A stretch of DNA of 64,000 nt from Pantoea rodasii (GTDB lineage: Bacteria > Pseudomonadota > Gammaproteobacteria > Enterobacterales > Enterobacteriaceae). Positions within the stretch are counted from its first letter, which is position 1. Each line of letters opens with the position of its first letter. The translations under genes and the position numbers were made by a program. Location: the NCBI RefSeq assembly GCF_002095465.1, contig NZ_MLFP01000086.1, forward strand, positions 1-64,000, written 5' to 3'. Below, piece by piece: positions 18,004 through 28,479 of the stretch. Under the pieces are notes generated by a model. That model searched no databases. It was not told the DNA's origin and saw only the letters and a program-made list of their open reading frames with translations.

Positions 18004-18977
18004 GCTGGCTGACACCGGACGTTATCGACATCCTCCTCCAAATCGTCAAAACGATTGTGATCTTGCTGGTGGTGGTGGGTTGTGGTGCCTTCATGAGTTT
18101 CGCCGAGCGTCGTCTGCTCGGCCTGTGGCAGAACCGTTATGGTCCAAACCGTGTGGGCTGGGGCGGATCGCTGCAGCTCGCGGCGGACATGATCAAAATG
18201 TTCTTTAAAGAGGACTGGGTTCCGCCGTTTACCGATCGCTTCATCTTTACCCTGGCGCCAGTGATTGCCTTTGTTTCGCTGCTGCTGGCGTTTGCCATTG
18301 TGCCGGTTTCGCCGACCTGGATGGTGACAGACCTGAATATCGGTCTGCTGTTCTTCCTGATGATGGCTGGCCTGGCGGTTTACGCCGTGCTGTTCGCCGG
18401 TTGGTCGAGTAACAACAAATACTCGTTGTTGGGTGCGATGCGTGCTTCGGCGCAGACGCTGAGCTACGAAGTGTTCCTTGGCCTGTCGCTGATGGGTGTG
18501 GTAGCGCAAGCCGGTTCATTCAACATGAACGCCATCGTCGAGAGTCAGGCGCACCTGTGGAACATCATTCCGCAGTTCTTCGGTTTCATCACCTTCTGCA
18601 TCGCGGGCGTCGCGGTTTGTCACCGCCATCCGTTTGACCAGCCAGAAGCGGAGCAGGAACTGGCCGATGGTTACCACATTGAATACGCCGGTATGAAGTT
18701 CGGTCTGTTCTTTGTCGGTGAATATGTGGCTATCACCACCGTTTCAGCGTTGATCGTGACGCTGTTCTTCGGTGGCTGGCACGGACCATTTCTGCCGCCA
18801 TTCATCTGGTTCGCCCTGAAAACGGCGTTCTTTATGGTGATGTTTATCCTGATTCGTGCTGCGCTGCCGCGTCCACGTTATGACCAGGTGCTGTCGTTCG
18901 GCTGGAAAGTGTGTCTGCCGTTGACGTTATTGAACCTGCTGGCAACCGCCGCAGTGATTCTGTACAGCGCGCAGTAA
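18000..18977 (+). CDS. nuoH: NADH-quinone oxidoreductase subunit H
   Basis: Membrane subunit that forms much of the quinone chamber at the arm junction. The 325-residue product has about eight transmembrane helices. Conserved loops are FAERRLLGLWQNRYGPNRVG and the acidic DQPEAEQELADGYHIEYAG facing the quinone site, followed by RAALPRPRYDQ near the C-terminus. It starts inside the nuoG stop codon (ATGA), typical of tight coupling, and is followed 11 bp later by nuoI. Confidence 0.97.
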   Translation: MSWLTPDVIDILLQIVKTIVILLVVVGCGAFMSFAERRLLGLWQNRYGPNRVGWGGSLQLAADMIKMFFKEDWVPPFTDRFIFTLAPVIAFVSLLLAFAIVPVSPTWMVTDLNIGLLFFLMMAGLAVYAVLFAGWSSNNKYSLLGAMRASAQTLSYEVFLGLSLMGVVAQAGSFNMNAIVESQAHLWNIIPQFFGFITFCIAGVAVCHRHPFDQPEAEQELADGYHIEYAGMKFGLFFVGEYVAITTVSALIVTLFFGGWHGPFLPPFIWFALKTAFFMVMFILIRAALPRPRYDQVLSFGWKVCLPLTLLNLLATAAVILYSAQ

Positions 18978-18988
18978 GGGGTTTTGAG

Positions 18989-19531
18989 ATGACTTTAAAA
19001 GATATTGTCGTTGGCTTCGGCACGACAGTGCGCAGTATCTGGATGATAGGCATGCATGCCTTCGCCAAGCGCGAAACCCAGATGTATCCAGAAGAGCCAG
19101 TGTATCTGCCACCACGCTATCGTGGCCGTATTGTGCTGACGCGCGATCCGGATGGGGAAGAGCGCTGCGTTGCCTGTAACCTGTGTGCGGTAGCTTGCCC
19201 AGTGGGATGTATCTCGCTGCAGAAAGCCGAAACCAAAGATGGCCGTTGGTATCCGGAGTTCTTCCGCATCAACTTCTCGCGCTGTATCTTCTGCGGTCTG
19301 TGTGAAGAAGCGTGCCCAACCACCGCGATTCAGCTGACCCCAGACTTTGAACTGGGTGAGTTTAAGCGTCAGGATCTGGTGTACGAGAAGCAGGACCTGT
19401 TGATTTCCGGTCCGGGTAAATATCCGGAGTACAACTTCTATCGTATGGCTGGTATGGCGATCGACGGAAAAGAGAAGGGCGAAGCGGAAAACGAAGCCAA
19501 GCCCATCGACGTCAAAAGCTTATTACCTTAA
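18989..19531 (+). CDS. nuoI: NADH-quinone oxidoreductase subunit I
   Basis: Ferredoxin-like subunit with two 4Fe-4S clusters (N6a and N6b) passing electrons to NuoB. The 180-residue product has the two ligand sets CVACNLCAVACPVGC and CIFCGLCEEACP. I chose the ATG at 18989 (MTLKDIVVGFGTTVRSIWM), which gives exactly the E. coli length; an upstream in-frame codon at 18911 would lie inside nuoH. The amphipathic N-terminus anchors it to the membrane. Confidence 0.97.
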   Translation: MTLKDIVVGFGTTVRSIWMIGMHAFAKRETQMYPEEPVYLPPRYRGRIVLTRDPDGEERCVACNLCAVACPVGCISLQKAETKDGRWYPEFFRINFSRCIFCGLCEEACPTTAIQLTPDFELGEFKRQDLVYEKQDLLISGPGKYPEYNFYRMAGMAIDGKEKGEAENEAKPIDVKSLLP

Positions 19532-19541
19532 GGAGCCAGGT

Positions 19542-20093
19542 ATGGAATTTGCGTTTTATCTTTGCGGACTGGTGGCGATTTTGACGACATTGCGCGTCAT
19601 TACCCACACCAATCCGGTGCATGCGCTGCTGTACCTGATCGTCTCGCTGCTTTCCATTGCGGGCGTGTTCTTCTCGATGGGTGCTTACTTTGCCGGTGCG
19701 CTGGAAATCATCGTCTACGCCGGTGCCATTATGGTGCTGTTCGTGTTCGTGGTGATGATGCTGAACCTGGGCAAAACCCAGCAGGACCAGGAACGCGAGT
19801 GGCTCAAGCCGTCGTTGTGGGTTGGTCCAGGCATCGTGTCACTGCTGCTGCTGGCGGTGATGATTTACGCCATCAGCACCGCGCAGGATCAGGGCATTGA
19901 TGGCACGGTCATCGACGCTAAAGCGGTGGGTATCAGCTTATTTGGTCCTTACGTTCTGGCGGTTGAGCTGGCATCAATGCTGCTGCTGGCCGGTTTGGTG
20001 GTGGCCTTCCATATCGGACGTGAAGAGCGTCAGGGCGAAGTGATGAGCAGTCGCCACGCTGACGCACAAGCGAATAAGGAGGATCACGCATGA
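19542..20093 (+). CDS. nuoJ: NADH-quinone oxidoreductase subunit J
   Basis: Membrane-arm subunit of complex I, 183 residues with five predicted transmembrane helices (about 1-20, 28-48, 55-75, 90-110, 140-162). The conserved stretch FAGALEIIVYAGAIMVLFVFVV, containing the pi-bulge helix, is present. The 3' end overlaps nuoK by ATGA. The soluble C-terminal tail is the least conserved part. Confidence 0.97.
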   Translation: MEFAFYLCGLVAILTTLRVITHTNPVHALLYLIVSLLSIAGVFFSMGAYFAGALEIIVYAGAIMVLFVFVVMMLNLGKTQQDQEREWLKPSLWVGPGIVSLLLLAVMIYAISTAQDQGIDGTVIDAKAVGISLFGPYVLAVELASMLLLAGLVVAFHIGREERQGEVMSSRHADAQANKEDHA

Positions 20094-20392
20094 TCCCGTT
20101 ACAACACGGCCTGATGTTGGCTGCTGTGCTGTTTGTTCTCGGCCTGACCTCGCTGGTGCTGCGCCGCAACTTGCTGTTTATGCTGATTGGTCTGGAGATC
20201 ATGATCAACGCCGCCGCGCTTGCGCTGGTGGTGGCAGGCAGCTATTGGGGACAAGCTGACGGCCAGGTGATGTACATTCTGGCGATCAGCCTCGCGGCAG
20301 CGGAAGCCAGTATCGGTCTGGCACTGCTGCTCCAGCTCTATCGTCGTCGTCAGACGTTGAACATTGACACAGTGAGCGAGATGCGCGGATGA
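20090..20392 (+). CDS. nuoK: NADH-quinone oxidoreductase subunit K
   Basis: Small MrpC-like membrane subunit, exactly 100 residues as in E. coli. It has three transmembrane helices, with the key buried glutamates of proton transfer in LIGLEIMINAAAL (helix 2) and LAAAEASIGLALLLQLY (helix 3). It overlaps nuoJ upstream and nuoL downstream by 4 bases each. Confidence 0.97.
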   Translation: MIPLQHGLMLAAVLFVLGLTSLVLRRNLLFMLIGLEIMINAAALALVVAGSYWGQADGQVMYILAISLAAAEASIGLALLLQLYRRRQTLNIDTVSEMRG

Positions 20393-22224
20393 ATCTTCTC
20401 TATTTAACCGTATTATTTCCGCTGATTGGCTTCCTGCTATTGGCGTTTTCCCGTGGTCGCTGGTCGGAGAACCTGTCGGCAGCGGTGGGAATGGGTTCAG
20501 TCGGCCTCGCGGCATTGACCACCGTTTTCGTCGGTATGGATTTCTTCAGCAACGGACAACAACCTTCTACCCAGGCTCTGTGGACCTGGATGCAGGTCGG
20601 CCACTTTGATATCAAAGTGAACCTGGTGCTGGACGGCTTGTCGCTGACCATGCTCTCAGTGGTGACTGGCGTGGGTTTCCTCATCCACATGTTCGCTTCC
20701 TGGTACATGCGCGGTGAAGAGGGCTATTCACGCTTCTTCGCATACACCAACCTGTTCATCGCGAGCATGGTGGTGTTGGTGCTGGCCGATAACCTGATGC
20801 TGATGTATCTCGGTTGGGAAGGCGTAGGCCTGTGCTCTTATCTGCTGATTGGCTTCTACTACAGCAATCCAGAGAACGGTAAAGCGGCGATGAAAGCGTT
20901 CATCATTACCCGTGTGGGTGATGTGTTCCTGGCATTCGCGCTGTTCATTCTCTACAACGAACTGGGCACGCTCAACTTCCGCGAGCTGGTGGAACTGGCA
21001 CCGGCGCACTTTGCTGCTGACAACCACATGCTGCAGTGGGCAACCCTGATGCTGTTAGGGGGTGCGGTCGGTAAATCTGCACAGCTGCCGTTGCAAACCT
21101 GGCTGGCCGATGCGATGGCCGGTCCAACGCCGGTATCTGCACTGATCCATGCCGCCACCATGGTCACCGCGGGTGTTTACCTGATTGCTCGTACCCATGG
21201 CCTGTTCCTGCTGACGCCGGAAGTGCTGCATCTGGTCGGCATTATCGGTGCGATTACGCTGGTGCTGGCGGGCTTTGCCGCGTTGGTACAAACCGATATT
21301 AAACGCGTGCTGGCTTACTCAACCATGAGTCAGATCGGCTACATGTTCCTGGCGCTGGGCGTACAGGCATGGGACGCGGCGATTTTCCACCTGATGACGC
21401 ATGCCTTCTTTAAAGCACTGCTGTTCCTTTCTTCGGGTTCGGTCATTCTGGCCTGCCACCACGAGCAGAACATCTTCAAAATGGGCGGCCTGCGTAAGAG
21501 CATCCCATTGGTGTACACCTGCTTCCTGGTCGGCGGCGCAGCGCTGGCGGCACTGCCGCTGATTACCGCAGGTTTCTACAGTAAGGATGAAATCCTGTTC
21601 GGTGCGCTGGCAAATGGTCACATCAATCTGATGGTGGCGGGTCTGGTCGGTGCATTCCTGACCTCGATCTACACCTTCCGCATGATCTTCATCGTGTTCC
21701 ACGGCGAAGAGAAAATTCATGCGCACGCGGGTAAAGGCATTACTCACCATCTGCCGCTGATTGTGCTGCTGGTACTTTCCACCTTCATTGGCGCGTTGAT
21801 TACGCCACCGCTGGCGGGTGTGCTGCCGCAGAATGAGTTTGGCGAAGGCGGCAAAGTGACACTGGAAATCGCTTCAGGCGTGGTGGCGATTGCCGGCATC
21901 CTGATTGCTGCTGCCCTATGGTTAGGCAAACGTCAGCTGGTGACAAGCATCGCCAACAGCGCGCCGGGCCGTTTCTTCGGCACCTGGTGGTTCGCGGCAT
22001 GGGGCTTCGACTGGCTGTATGACAAGGTGTTCGTAAAACCTTATCTCGGCATTGCCTGGCTGCTGAAGCGCGATCCGTTGAACTCACTGATGAACTTGCC
22101 TGCGCTGCTGTCGCGTATTGGCAATAAAGGGTTGGTAGTGAGTGAGAACGGTTACGTGCGCTGGTATGTGGCTTCCATGAGTGTCGGTGCCGTGGTGGTA
22201 CTGGCGCTGATGCTGGTGATTTAA
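20389..22224 (+). CDS. nuoL: NADH-quinone oxidoreductase subunit L
   Basis: Distal antiporter-like proton-pumping subunit of complex I, 611 residues, about 16 transmembrane helices including the long lateral helix near the C-terminus. Conserved features are the proton-channel Glu in YLGWEGVGLCSYLLIGFYY, the broken-helix Lys in MLLGGAVGKSAQLPLQTWL, and DAMAGPTPVSALIHAATM. Its start overlaps nuoK (ATGA). It is separated from nuoM by 85 bp, a larger gap than elsewhere in the membrane-arm genes. Confidence 0.97.
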   Translation: MNLLYLTVLFPLIGFLLLAFSRGRWSENLSAAVGMGSVGLAALTTVFVGMDFFSNGQQPSTQALWTWMQVGHFDIKVNLVLDGLSLTMLSVVTGVGFLIHMFASWYMRGEEGYSRFFAYTNLFIASMVVLVLADNLMLMYLGWEGVGLCSYLLIGFYYSNPENGKAAMKAFIITRVGDVFLAFALFILYNELGTLNFRELVELAPAHFAADNHMLQWATLMLLGGAVGKSAQLPLQTWLADAMAGPTPVSALIHAATMVTAGVYLIARTHGLFLLTPEVLHLVGIIGAITLVLAGFAALVQTDIKRVLAYSTMSQIGYMFLALGVQAWDAAIFHLMTHAFFKALLFLSSGSVILACHHEQNIFKMGGLRKSIPLVYTCFLVGGAALAALPLITAGFYSKDEILFGALANGHINLMVAGLVGAFLTSIYTFRMIFIVFHGEEKIHAHAGKGITHHLPLIVLLVLSTFIGALITPPLAGVLPQNEFGEGGKVTLEIASGVVAIAGILIAAALWLGKRQLVTSIANSAPGRFFGTWWFAAWGFDWLYDKVFVKPYLGIAWLLKRDPLNSLMNLPALLSRIGNKGLVVSENGYVRWYVASMSVGAVVVLALMLVI

Positions 22225-22309
22225 AGATTGATGAGCGGGGCGGGTTCGCTCGCCCAATTAGAATGTCAAAAATTGCCTGATGTATGGCAATAAAAAGGGA
22301 ATGTACGCC

Positions 22310-23829
22310 GTGTTATTACCTTGGCTAATAATTATACCCTTCGTCGGGGGCTTACTCTGCTGGTTAGCAGAGCGCCTCGGCGCAAAAGTGCCGCGCTGGA
22401 TCGCCATGATCACCATGGGTCTGACGCTGGCACTCGGCCTGCAGTTGTGGCTGCAGGGAGGCTATTCACTGACGCAGGCTTCGGGCATGCCGCAGTGGCA
22501 ATCCACTTTCTCCGTACCGTGGATCCCGCGCTTTGGCATCAACTTCCATCTGGCAATCGACGGTCTGTCGCTGCTGATGGTGGTACTGACCGGTTTACTT
22601 GGTTTGATGGCGGTGCTCTGTTCCTGGAACGAAATTGAGAAGTATCAGGGCTTCTTCCACCTCAACCTGATGTGGATCCTCGGTGGTGTGATTGGCGTGT
22701 TCCTCTCCATCGACATGTTCCTGTTCTTCTTCTTCTGGGAAATGATGCTGGTGCCGATGTATTTCCTCATCGCGCTCTGGGGTCATAAAGCCTCTGACGG
22801 TAAAACCCGTATCAGTGCCGCCACCAAATTCTTCATCTATACCCAGGCATCGGGTCTGGTGATGTTGATTGCGATTCTGGGGCTGGTGTTTGTGCACTAT
22901 AACGCGACGGGCGTCTGGACCTTCAGCTATGAAGAATTGCTGAAACCCCGATGTCGCACAACGTTGAATATCTGCTGATGCTGGGCTTCTTTATCGCTTT
23001 CGCGGTAAAAATGCCGGTGGTGCCGTTACACGGTTGGTTGCCGGACGCACACAGCCAGGCACCTACTGCCGGTTCCGTTGACCTCGCCGGTATCTTGCTG
23101 AAAACCGCCGCTTACGGCTTACTGCGCTTCAGTCTGCCACTGTTCCCGAATGCTTCCGCTGAGTTTGCGCCGATTGCCATGTGGCTCGGTCTGTTGGGTA
23201 TCTTCTACGGTGCCTGGATGGCGTTCTCCCAGACGGATATCAAACGTCTGATTGCTTATACCTCCGTTTCGCACATGGGCTTCGTACTGATTGCCATCTA
23301 CACCGGCAGCCAGCTGGCGTTCCAGGGCGCGGTTATCCAGATGATTGCGCACGGCTTGTCCGCCGCAGCACTGTTCATCTTGTGTGGCCAGCTGTATGAA
23401 CGTCTGCATACGCGTGATTTGCGTCAGATGGGCGGTTTGTGGTCGCGCATTAAATGGATTCCAGGACTGTCGCTGTTCTTTGCGGTGGCCAACCTCGGTA
23501 TGCCGGGCACCGGTAACTTTGTCGGCGAATTTATGATTCTGACCGGCAGTTTCCAGGTGGTGCCGGTGATTATTGTGATTGCCACCTTTGGTCTGGTGTT
23601 TGCCTCGGTGTATTCGCTGGTCATGATGCAGCGTGCGTACTACGGCGAAGCGAAATCGAAAGATCCGCTGCCGGGCATGTCACCGCGTGAATTTATGACG
23701 ATCGGCGTGCTGGTGGTGCTGCTGGTTCTGCTGGGTGTGTATCCTCAGCCGATTCTGGATACTTCCCATGCTGCGATGAGCAATATTCAGCAGTGGTTTA
23801 CCGCTTCAATTTCAACTACAAGGCCGTAA
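22310..23829 (+). pseudogene. nuoM: NADH-quinone oxidoreductase subunit M, frameshifted in this sequence
   Basis: Antiporter-like proton-pumping subunit of complex I. Frame one (22310 to about 22945) ends in YEELLK, and frame two carries MSHNVEYLLMLGFFIAF to the C-terminus at 23829. They meet at AAACCCC (22943-22949), where one extra A restores the family sequence KTPM and an intact product of 506 residues, against 509 in E. coli. Motifs present include FFFFWEMMLVPMYFLIALWG and HGWLPDAHSQAPTAGSVDLA. I place the start at GTG 22310, nine bases after AAGGGA and aligned with E. coli MLLPW. The break is most likely a homopolymer error. Confidence 0.92.
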
Positions 23830-23835
23830 TTCGCC

Positions 23836-25299
23836 ATGACAATAACTCCTCAACATCTGATTGCGTTACTGCCGCTGTTGATCGTCGGATTGACGGTGGT
23901 GGTGGTGATGCTGTCCATTGCGTGGCGACGCAACCACTTTGTTAATGCCACGCTGACGGTCATTGGCCTTAACGTTGCGCTGTTTTCACTGTGGTTTGTC
24001 GGTCATGTCGGTGCCATGGATGTCACGCCGCTGCTGCGCGTTGACGGTTACTCGATGTTCTATACCGCACTGGTGCTGCTCGCCAGTCTGGCAACCTGTA
24101 CTTTCGCTTATCCGTGGCTGGCCGGTTTCCCGGACAACAAAGATGAGTTCTATCTGTTAGTGCTGATTGCTGCACTGGGTGGGATTGTACTGGCCAGTGC
24201 TAACCATCTGGCAGCGCTGTTTATCGGTATCGAGCTGCTGTCACTGCCGTTGTTTGGCTTGATTGGTTATGCCTTCCGTCAGAAGCGCTCGCTGGAAGCG
24301 GCACTGAAGTACATGATCCTGTCCGCTGCGGCGTCATCGTTCCTGATCTTTGGTATCGCACTGATTTATGCCGATTCCGGTAGCCTGAGCTTTGTGCAGT
24401 TGGGCAAGAGCCTGAATGACAGCATGATGCACCAGCCGCTACTGCTGGTTGGCTTGGGTATGATGATCATCGGTCTTGGCTTCAAGCTGTCACTGGTGCC
24501 GTTCCATCTGTGGACGCCAGATGTCTATCAGGGTGCGCCTGCACCGGTGTCAACCTTCCTGGCCACCGCCAGCAAGATCGCCATCTTTGGCGTGGTGATG
24601 CGCTTGTTCCTGTACGCGCCAGTCACAGACAGCGAAGCGGTGCGCACCGTACTCGGTGTGATCGCCTTTGTATCGATTCTGTTCGGTAACCTGATGGCGA
24701 TTTCGCAGAGCAACATCAAACGTCTGCTGGGTTACTCGTCTATCGCCCATCTCGGCTATCTGCTGGTGTCGCTAATTGCGGTGAAAACCCATCAGCTGTC
24801 GCTGGAAACCGCCGGTGTTTACCTGGCCGGTTATCTGTTCAGCAGCCTCGGCGCGTTCGGTGTGGTCAGCCTGATGTCCAGCCCGTACCGTGGACCGGAT
24901 GCCGATACGCTGTACTCTTACCGTGGTCTGTTCTGGCACCGTCCGATTCTGTCAGCGGTGATGACCGTGATGATGCTGTCTCTGGCCGGTATCCCGATGA
25001 CGCTGGGCTTTATTGGTAAATTCTACGTGATTGCTTCCGGTGTGAATGCGCACCTGTGGTGGCTGACTGCGGCAGTGGTTGCCGGTAGTGCGATTGGTCT
25101 TTATTACTATCTGCGCGTGACGGTGAGCCTGTACCTCAGCCCACCAGAACTGCACACGCGCGATCGTGATACGCCAGCCAACTGGGCGTTCACCGCCGGT
25201 GGTGTGGTGGTGCTGATCTCTGCGATTTTAGTACTGCTGCTAGGTGTTTACCCGCAGCCGCTGATCTCGCTGGTGCAGATGGCACAGCCGCTGATGTAA
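23836..25299 (+). CDS. nuoN: NADH-quinone oxidoreductase subunit N
   Basis: Antiporter-like membrane subunit nearest the peripheral arm, 487 residues with about 14 transmembrane helices. Conserved motifs include IELLSLPLFGLIGYAF with its channel Glu, FKLSLVPFHLWTPDVYQGAP and IKRLLGYSSIAHLGYLLV. It begins 6 bp after nuoM and is the last gene of the operon; a strong terminator follows 17 bases after its stop. Confidence 0.97.
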   Translation: MTITPQHLIALLPLLIVGLTVVVVMLSIAWRRNHFVNATLTVIGLNVALFSLWFVGHVGAMDVTPLLRVDGYSMFYTALVLLASLATCTFAYPWLAGFPDNKDEFYLLVLIAALGGIVLASANHLAALFIGIELLSLPLFGLIGYAFRQKRSLEAALKYMILSAAASSFLIFGIALIYADSGSLSFVQLGKSLNDSMMHQPLLLVGLGMMIIGLGFKLSLVPFHLWTPDVYQGAPAPVSTFLATASKIAIFGVVMRLFLYAPVTDSEAVRTVLGVIAFVSILFGNLMAISQSNIKRLLGYSSIAHLGYLLVSLIAVKTHQLSLETAGVYLAGYLFSSLGAFGVVSLMSSPYRGPDADTLYSYRGLFWHRPILSAVMTVMMLSLAGIPMTLGFIGKFYVIASGVNAHLWWLTAAVVAGSAIGLYYYLRVTVSLYLSPPELHTRDRDTPANWAFTAGGVVVLISAILVLLLGVYPQPLISLVQMAQPLM

Positions 25300-25316
25300 T
25301 GTGAAGTGACGAAGAG

Positions 25317-25343
25317 AATCAGGCCCAAGGGCCTGATTTTTTT
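25317..25343 (+). terminator. nuo operon terminator
   Basis: ATCAGGCC (25319-25326 region) pairs with GGCCTGAT over a 4-base loop and is followed by seven T at 25337-25343. It lies right after nuoN and ends the complex I operon. Confidence 0.9.
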
Positions 25344-25464
25344 GCCTGAAATCTGAGAAATCGATCACGGTCAGCGGCTCGCAAAGGCTGGGACGTGCAG
25401 ATTAATGACAACTCACTGTGATAATCTCAAGAGATCACTTTTTTCGCTCAGACAAGGAAGCACC

Positions 25465-25917
25465 ATGGAAATGCAATGGCTTGACTGCCATCACAGCGAC
25501 CTCAGCGCGCAGCAACTGTACACCCTGCTGGCGCTGCGCAATCACGTGTTTATCGTGGAACAAAATTGCCCTTATCAGGATATTGATGGCCAGGATCTTA
25601 ACGCCGACAACCGCCACATTTTGGGCTTCCTTGACGGTAAATTATTGGCCTATGCCCGCGTGCTGACACCTATGTTGGAAAACGCCCCGGTGATCATCGG
25701 GCGGGTGATCGTGTCAGAAGAGGCGCGTGGCTTAAAATTGGGTTATCGCCTGATGCAACAGGCACTGGAAAGTTGTGATACCCATTGGCCGCAACGCACC
25801 ATTTATTTATCGGCGCAGGCCCATCTGGAAGGGTTTTACGGTCGTCTGGGCTTTAAAGCGGTCGGTGAGGTGTACATGGAAGACAATATCCCGCATATCG
25901 GTATGCAGAAAGGATAA
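25465..25917 (+). CDS. elaA: GNAT family acyltransferase ElaA
   Basis: A 150-residue GNAT-fold protein close to E. coli ElaA. The acetyl-CoA motif A is IIGRVIVSEEARGLKLGYRLM, and the family signature EQNCPYQDIDGQDL lies at about 33-46. The C-terminus contains EGFYGRLGFKAVGEVY and GIPHIGM-like NIPHIGM. The substrate is not established. I chose the ATG at 25465, with AAGGAA six bases upstream; an in-frame start at 25405 gives a non-matching N-terminus. It lies between the nuo terminator and an ERIC element and looks monocistronic. Confidence 0.93.
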   Translation: MEMQWLDCHHSDLSAQQLYTLLALRNHVFIVEQNCPYQDIDGQDLNADNRHILGFLDGKLLAYARVLTPMLENAPVIIGRVIVSEEARGLKLGYRLMQQALESCDTHWPQRTIYLSAQAHLEGFYGRLGFKAVGEVYMEDNIPHIGMQKG

Positions 25918-25941
25918 CGGCGAGAATTGCGCCTCGCCGTT

Positions 25942-26066
<125 letters not shown>

Positions 26067-26068
26067 GA

Positions 26069-27726
26069 TCAGCCCGGTGTCATCTGCCGGTCATCAGTGT
26101 ATTTACGCTGATCTGGCGGCGGTGGGAAATACTGATACAACCAGGTTTCACTCAAGGTCTCATCTTTGGTACGCAGGAACAGGCGCATATCCACCGGCTT
26201 GGTGGAGTCGCTGTTTGGATACCAGTCAAACAGGATGCGATAGCCGTTAATCGGTTCCACATACAAAATCTCAACCTGTTTGATGGTGCCGGCATTAACG
26301 GTAATCACCGGCTCAATCCCTTTTGGTGCAGCCGCTTTCAAATCACCACCGACGAAATCGATCGCAAAGCGACGGCACCACTGATCCGGGAAGTGCTCGC
26401 CCGGCGCCCAACCTTCCGGGAAGCCGCCGATACCGGTACGTGTCGCATCCACACGCGCCAGACCGCTGCGCACTGGTGGCAGTTGACTCCAGTACAGTTT
26501 GTACTGGAAGTTAAACTCGCTGCCCGCTTTCACTGGTTCCGTTGGCTGCCAGAAGCACACCACGTTATCCAGTGTTTCACCGGTGGTCGGGATCTCCATC
26601 AGGTTGATGGCGCCTTTACCCCATTTGCCAATCGGTTCCACCCACAGGCTTGGACGTTTGTCGTACCAGCCAATCACGTCCTGATAATCTTTGAAATCAT
26701 GATTAAGCTGCAGCAGACCAAAACCACGTGGGTTTTCATCTTCATAAGCGTTGAACTGCAAACGTTGCGGGTTGTTCAGCGGACGTGCAATCCATTCACC
26801 TCTACCGGTCCACATCGCCAGACGATCGGAGTCATGGATTTGCGGATGGTAGGTATTACACATGCGACGCTCGTTGGTGCCGCAGCTGAACATACTGGTC
26901 ATCGGCGAGATACCGAGCTGATGAATGTCGTTGCGCGCAAACAGGTGGTTTTCCACCTCCATCACCACGCGTTTGTCTTCGCAGTGGATGGTGAACTTGT
27001 AGGCACCGGTAAGGCTCGCGCCGTCCAGCAGCGCGTACACCACGAAGGTGGTGTCATCCGCTTTCGGTGTTTCAAACCAGAAGGCGGTGAAGTCCGGGAA
27101 CTCTTCGTGGCCGTTGCTAAAGGTGTTGACTGCCACACCACGCGCTGACAAGCCGTACTGGAAGGTTTCATCGACCGCGCGGAAGTAGCTCGCACCGAGG
27201 AACGAAACGATATCGCGTCGTGCCAGTTCCGGTTTTTAAACGCACGGAAACCGGCAAAGCCTAAGTCGGTTTTGCCGACCAGCTGCTGGGTATCAACGTT
27301 GGCGTTGTGATAGTTGAACAATTCCGGACGGAAGTGGATTTCGCGCGCTTCGCGGCTATCGGCATCCACCGAGAACATGCGGATGCGGCGTTTAAAGCCC
27401 ATCCCCACGTGGAAGAACTGCACATCCAGTTCGCGATCGGGAATGTTATTCCACAGCGAATGGTTGGCATCGTACTGAATTTCGTTGTAGGCCTGCGGTG
27501 TCAGGTTGGCCAGGGTGTCGGGTAGCGGGCCGGGTGCGCCGCCCCAGGGCTGTTTCGCCAGCGCGGAGGCTTTCTTTTTCAGTGAGTCGAAATCGAAGCG
27601 CACTGCGGTGCCGTCGGCGATACCATCATCGGCCCAGGCGGACTGCGCAAACAGCGAGGAGAGCCCGGTCATACCGCTAGCGGCAGAGAGGGCCATGGAC
27701 GCTTTCATAAATTTTCTACGATTCAT
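26069..27726 (-). pseudogene. opgD: Glucan biosynthesis protein D, frameshifted in this sequence
   Basis: Periplasmic protein controlling the backbone structure of osmoregulated periplasmic glucans (MdoD). The N-terminus MNRRKFMKASMALSAASG is a twin-arginine signal peptide, as in E. coli OpgD, cleaved near AQSAWA. The first frame runs to GFAGFRAFK and the second continues from ARGVAVNTF to the C-terminus with PLNNPQRLQFNAY and YFPPPPDQRKYTDDR. They join at TTTTT on the plus strand (27233-27237), an A run in the gene that needs one more base. Repaired, the protein has 552 residues against 551 in E. coli. Probable homopolymer error. Confidence 0.93.
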
Positions 27727-28017
27727 GCCGGAAATCTAATCCTTAGCTGCTCTGGTGTGTTGTGACTGTCATAAGACGCATGGCGTCAGGCTTCAAGGGG
27801 TTACGACAGTCGCGAAATTAAAAAATTCAGTCTGACAAAAATTTATCAGATTAATCAAATAAGCGAAGCAGAATTCACGCGGCAACAGCGCGGATTACGC
27901 AACTTTGCATTGAGTTGAGCAAAACCCAGCGTAATCCTAATCCAATGCGTACAGCAAATACCGAATTTATGACTATAGTTAAACAACGATAAGTGACGAG
28001 CATGGAGGAAGTATAAC

Positions 28018-28326
28018 GTGTCATCTACAGATCAATTCGAAACCCGCCTGGATGACGACCTGGCGCTGCTAACTGAAACCCTGGAAGAAGTACTGAAATC
28101 GTCGGGCGATCCGGCCGATCAGAAGTACATCGAACTGAAACTCAAAGCTGAACAGGCGCTGGAAGACGTGAAGAACCGCGTCAGCGAGGCATCCGACAGC
28201 TATTATTACCGCGCGAAAAAAGCCGCTTACCGTGCCGATGATTATGTGCACGAAAAACCGTGGCAGGGGATTGGCATTGGTGCCGCCGCTGGCCTGTTTG
28301 TGGGTTTGCTGCTGGCGCGCCGTTAA
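28018..28326 (+). CDS. elaB: ElaB/YqjD family tail-anchored protein
   Basis: A 102-residue protein with a long charged helix (about 8-75), then YHEKPW-like VHEKPWQG and a C-terminal glycine-rich transmembrane segment IGIGAAAGLFVGLLLARR. This is the DUF883 family of C-tail-anchored inner-membrane proteins; E. coli members associate with ribosomes in stationary phase. Sequence is closest to ElaB (SYYYRAKKAAYRADDYVHE). The start is GTG at 28018 with GGAGG eight bases upstream. The gene stands alone between opgD, divergently transcribed, and the CinA-like gene. Confidence 0.93.
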   Translation: MSSTDQFETRLDDDLALLTETLEEVLKSSGDPADQKYIELKLKAEQALEDVKNRVSEASDSYYYRAKKAAYRADDYVHEKPWQGIGIGAAAGLFVGLLLARR

Positions 28327-28479
28327 TCTGTATGGGCACGCGCCGTGTGCGTGCCCGATTCCTCTCTTTTCCATCCTTTCGCTGCCCATTTGTTTCAAAT
28401 CTTTGTTTCGCCCTCAATGCGATTGTTTTTCGCGTGCGCGCTTTCTACAGTAAGGCGACAGGGATAAGGAGAACGCAAC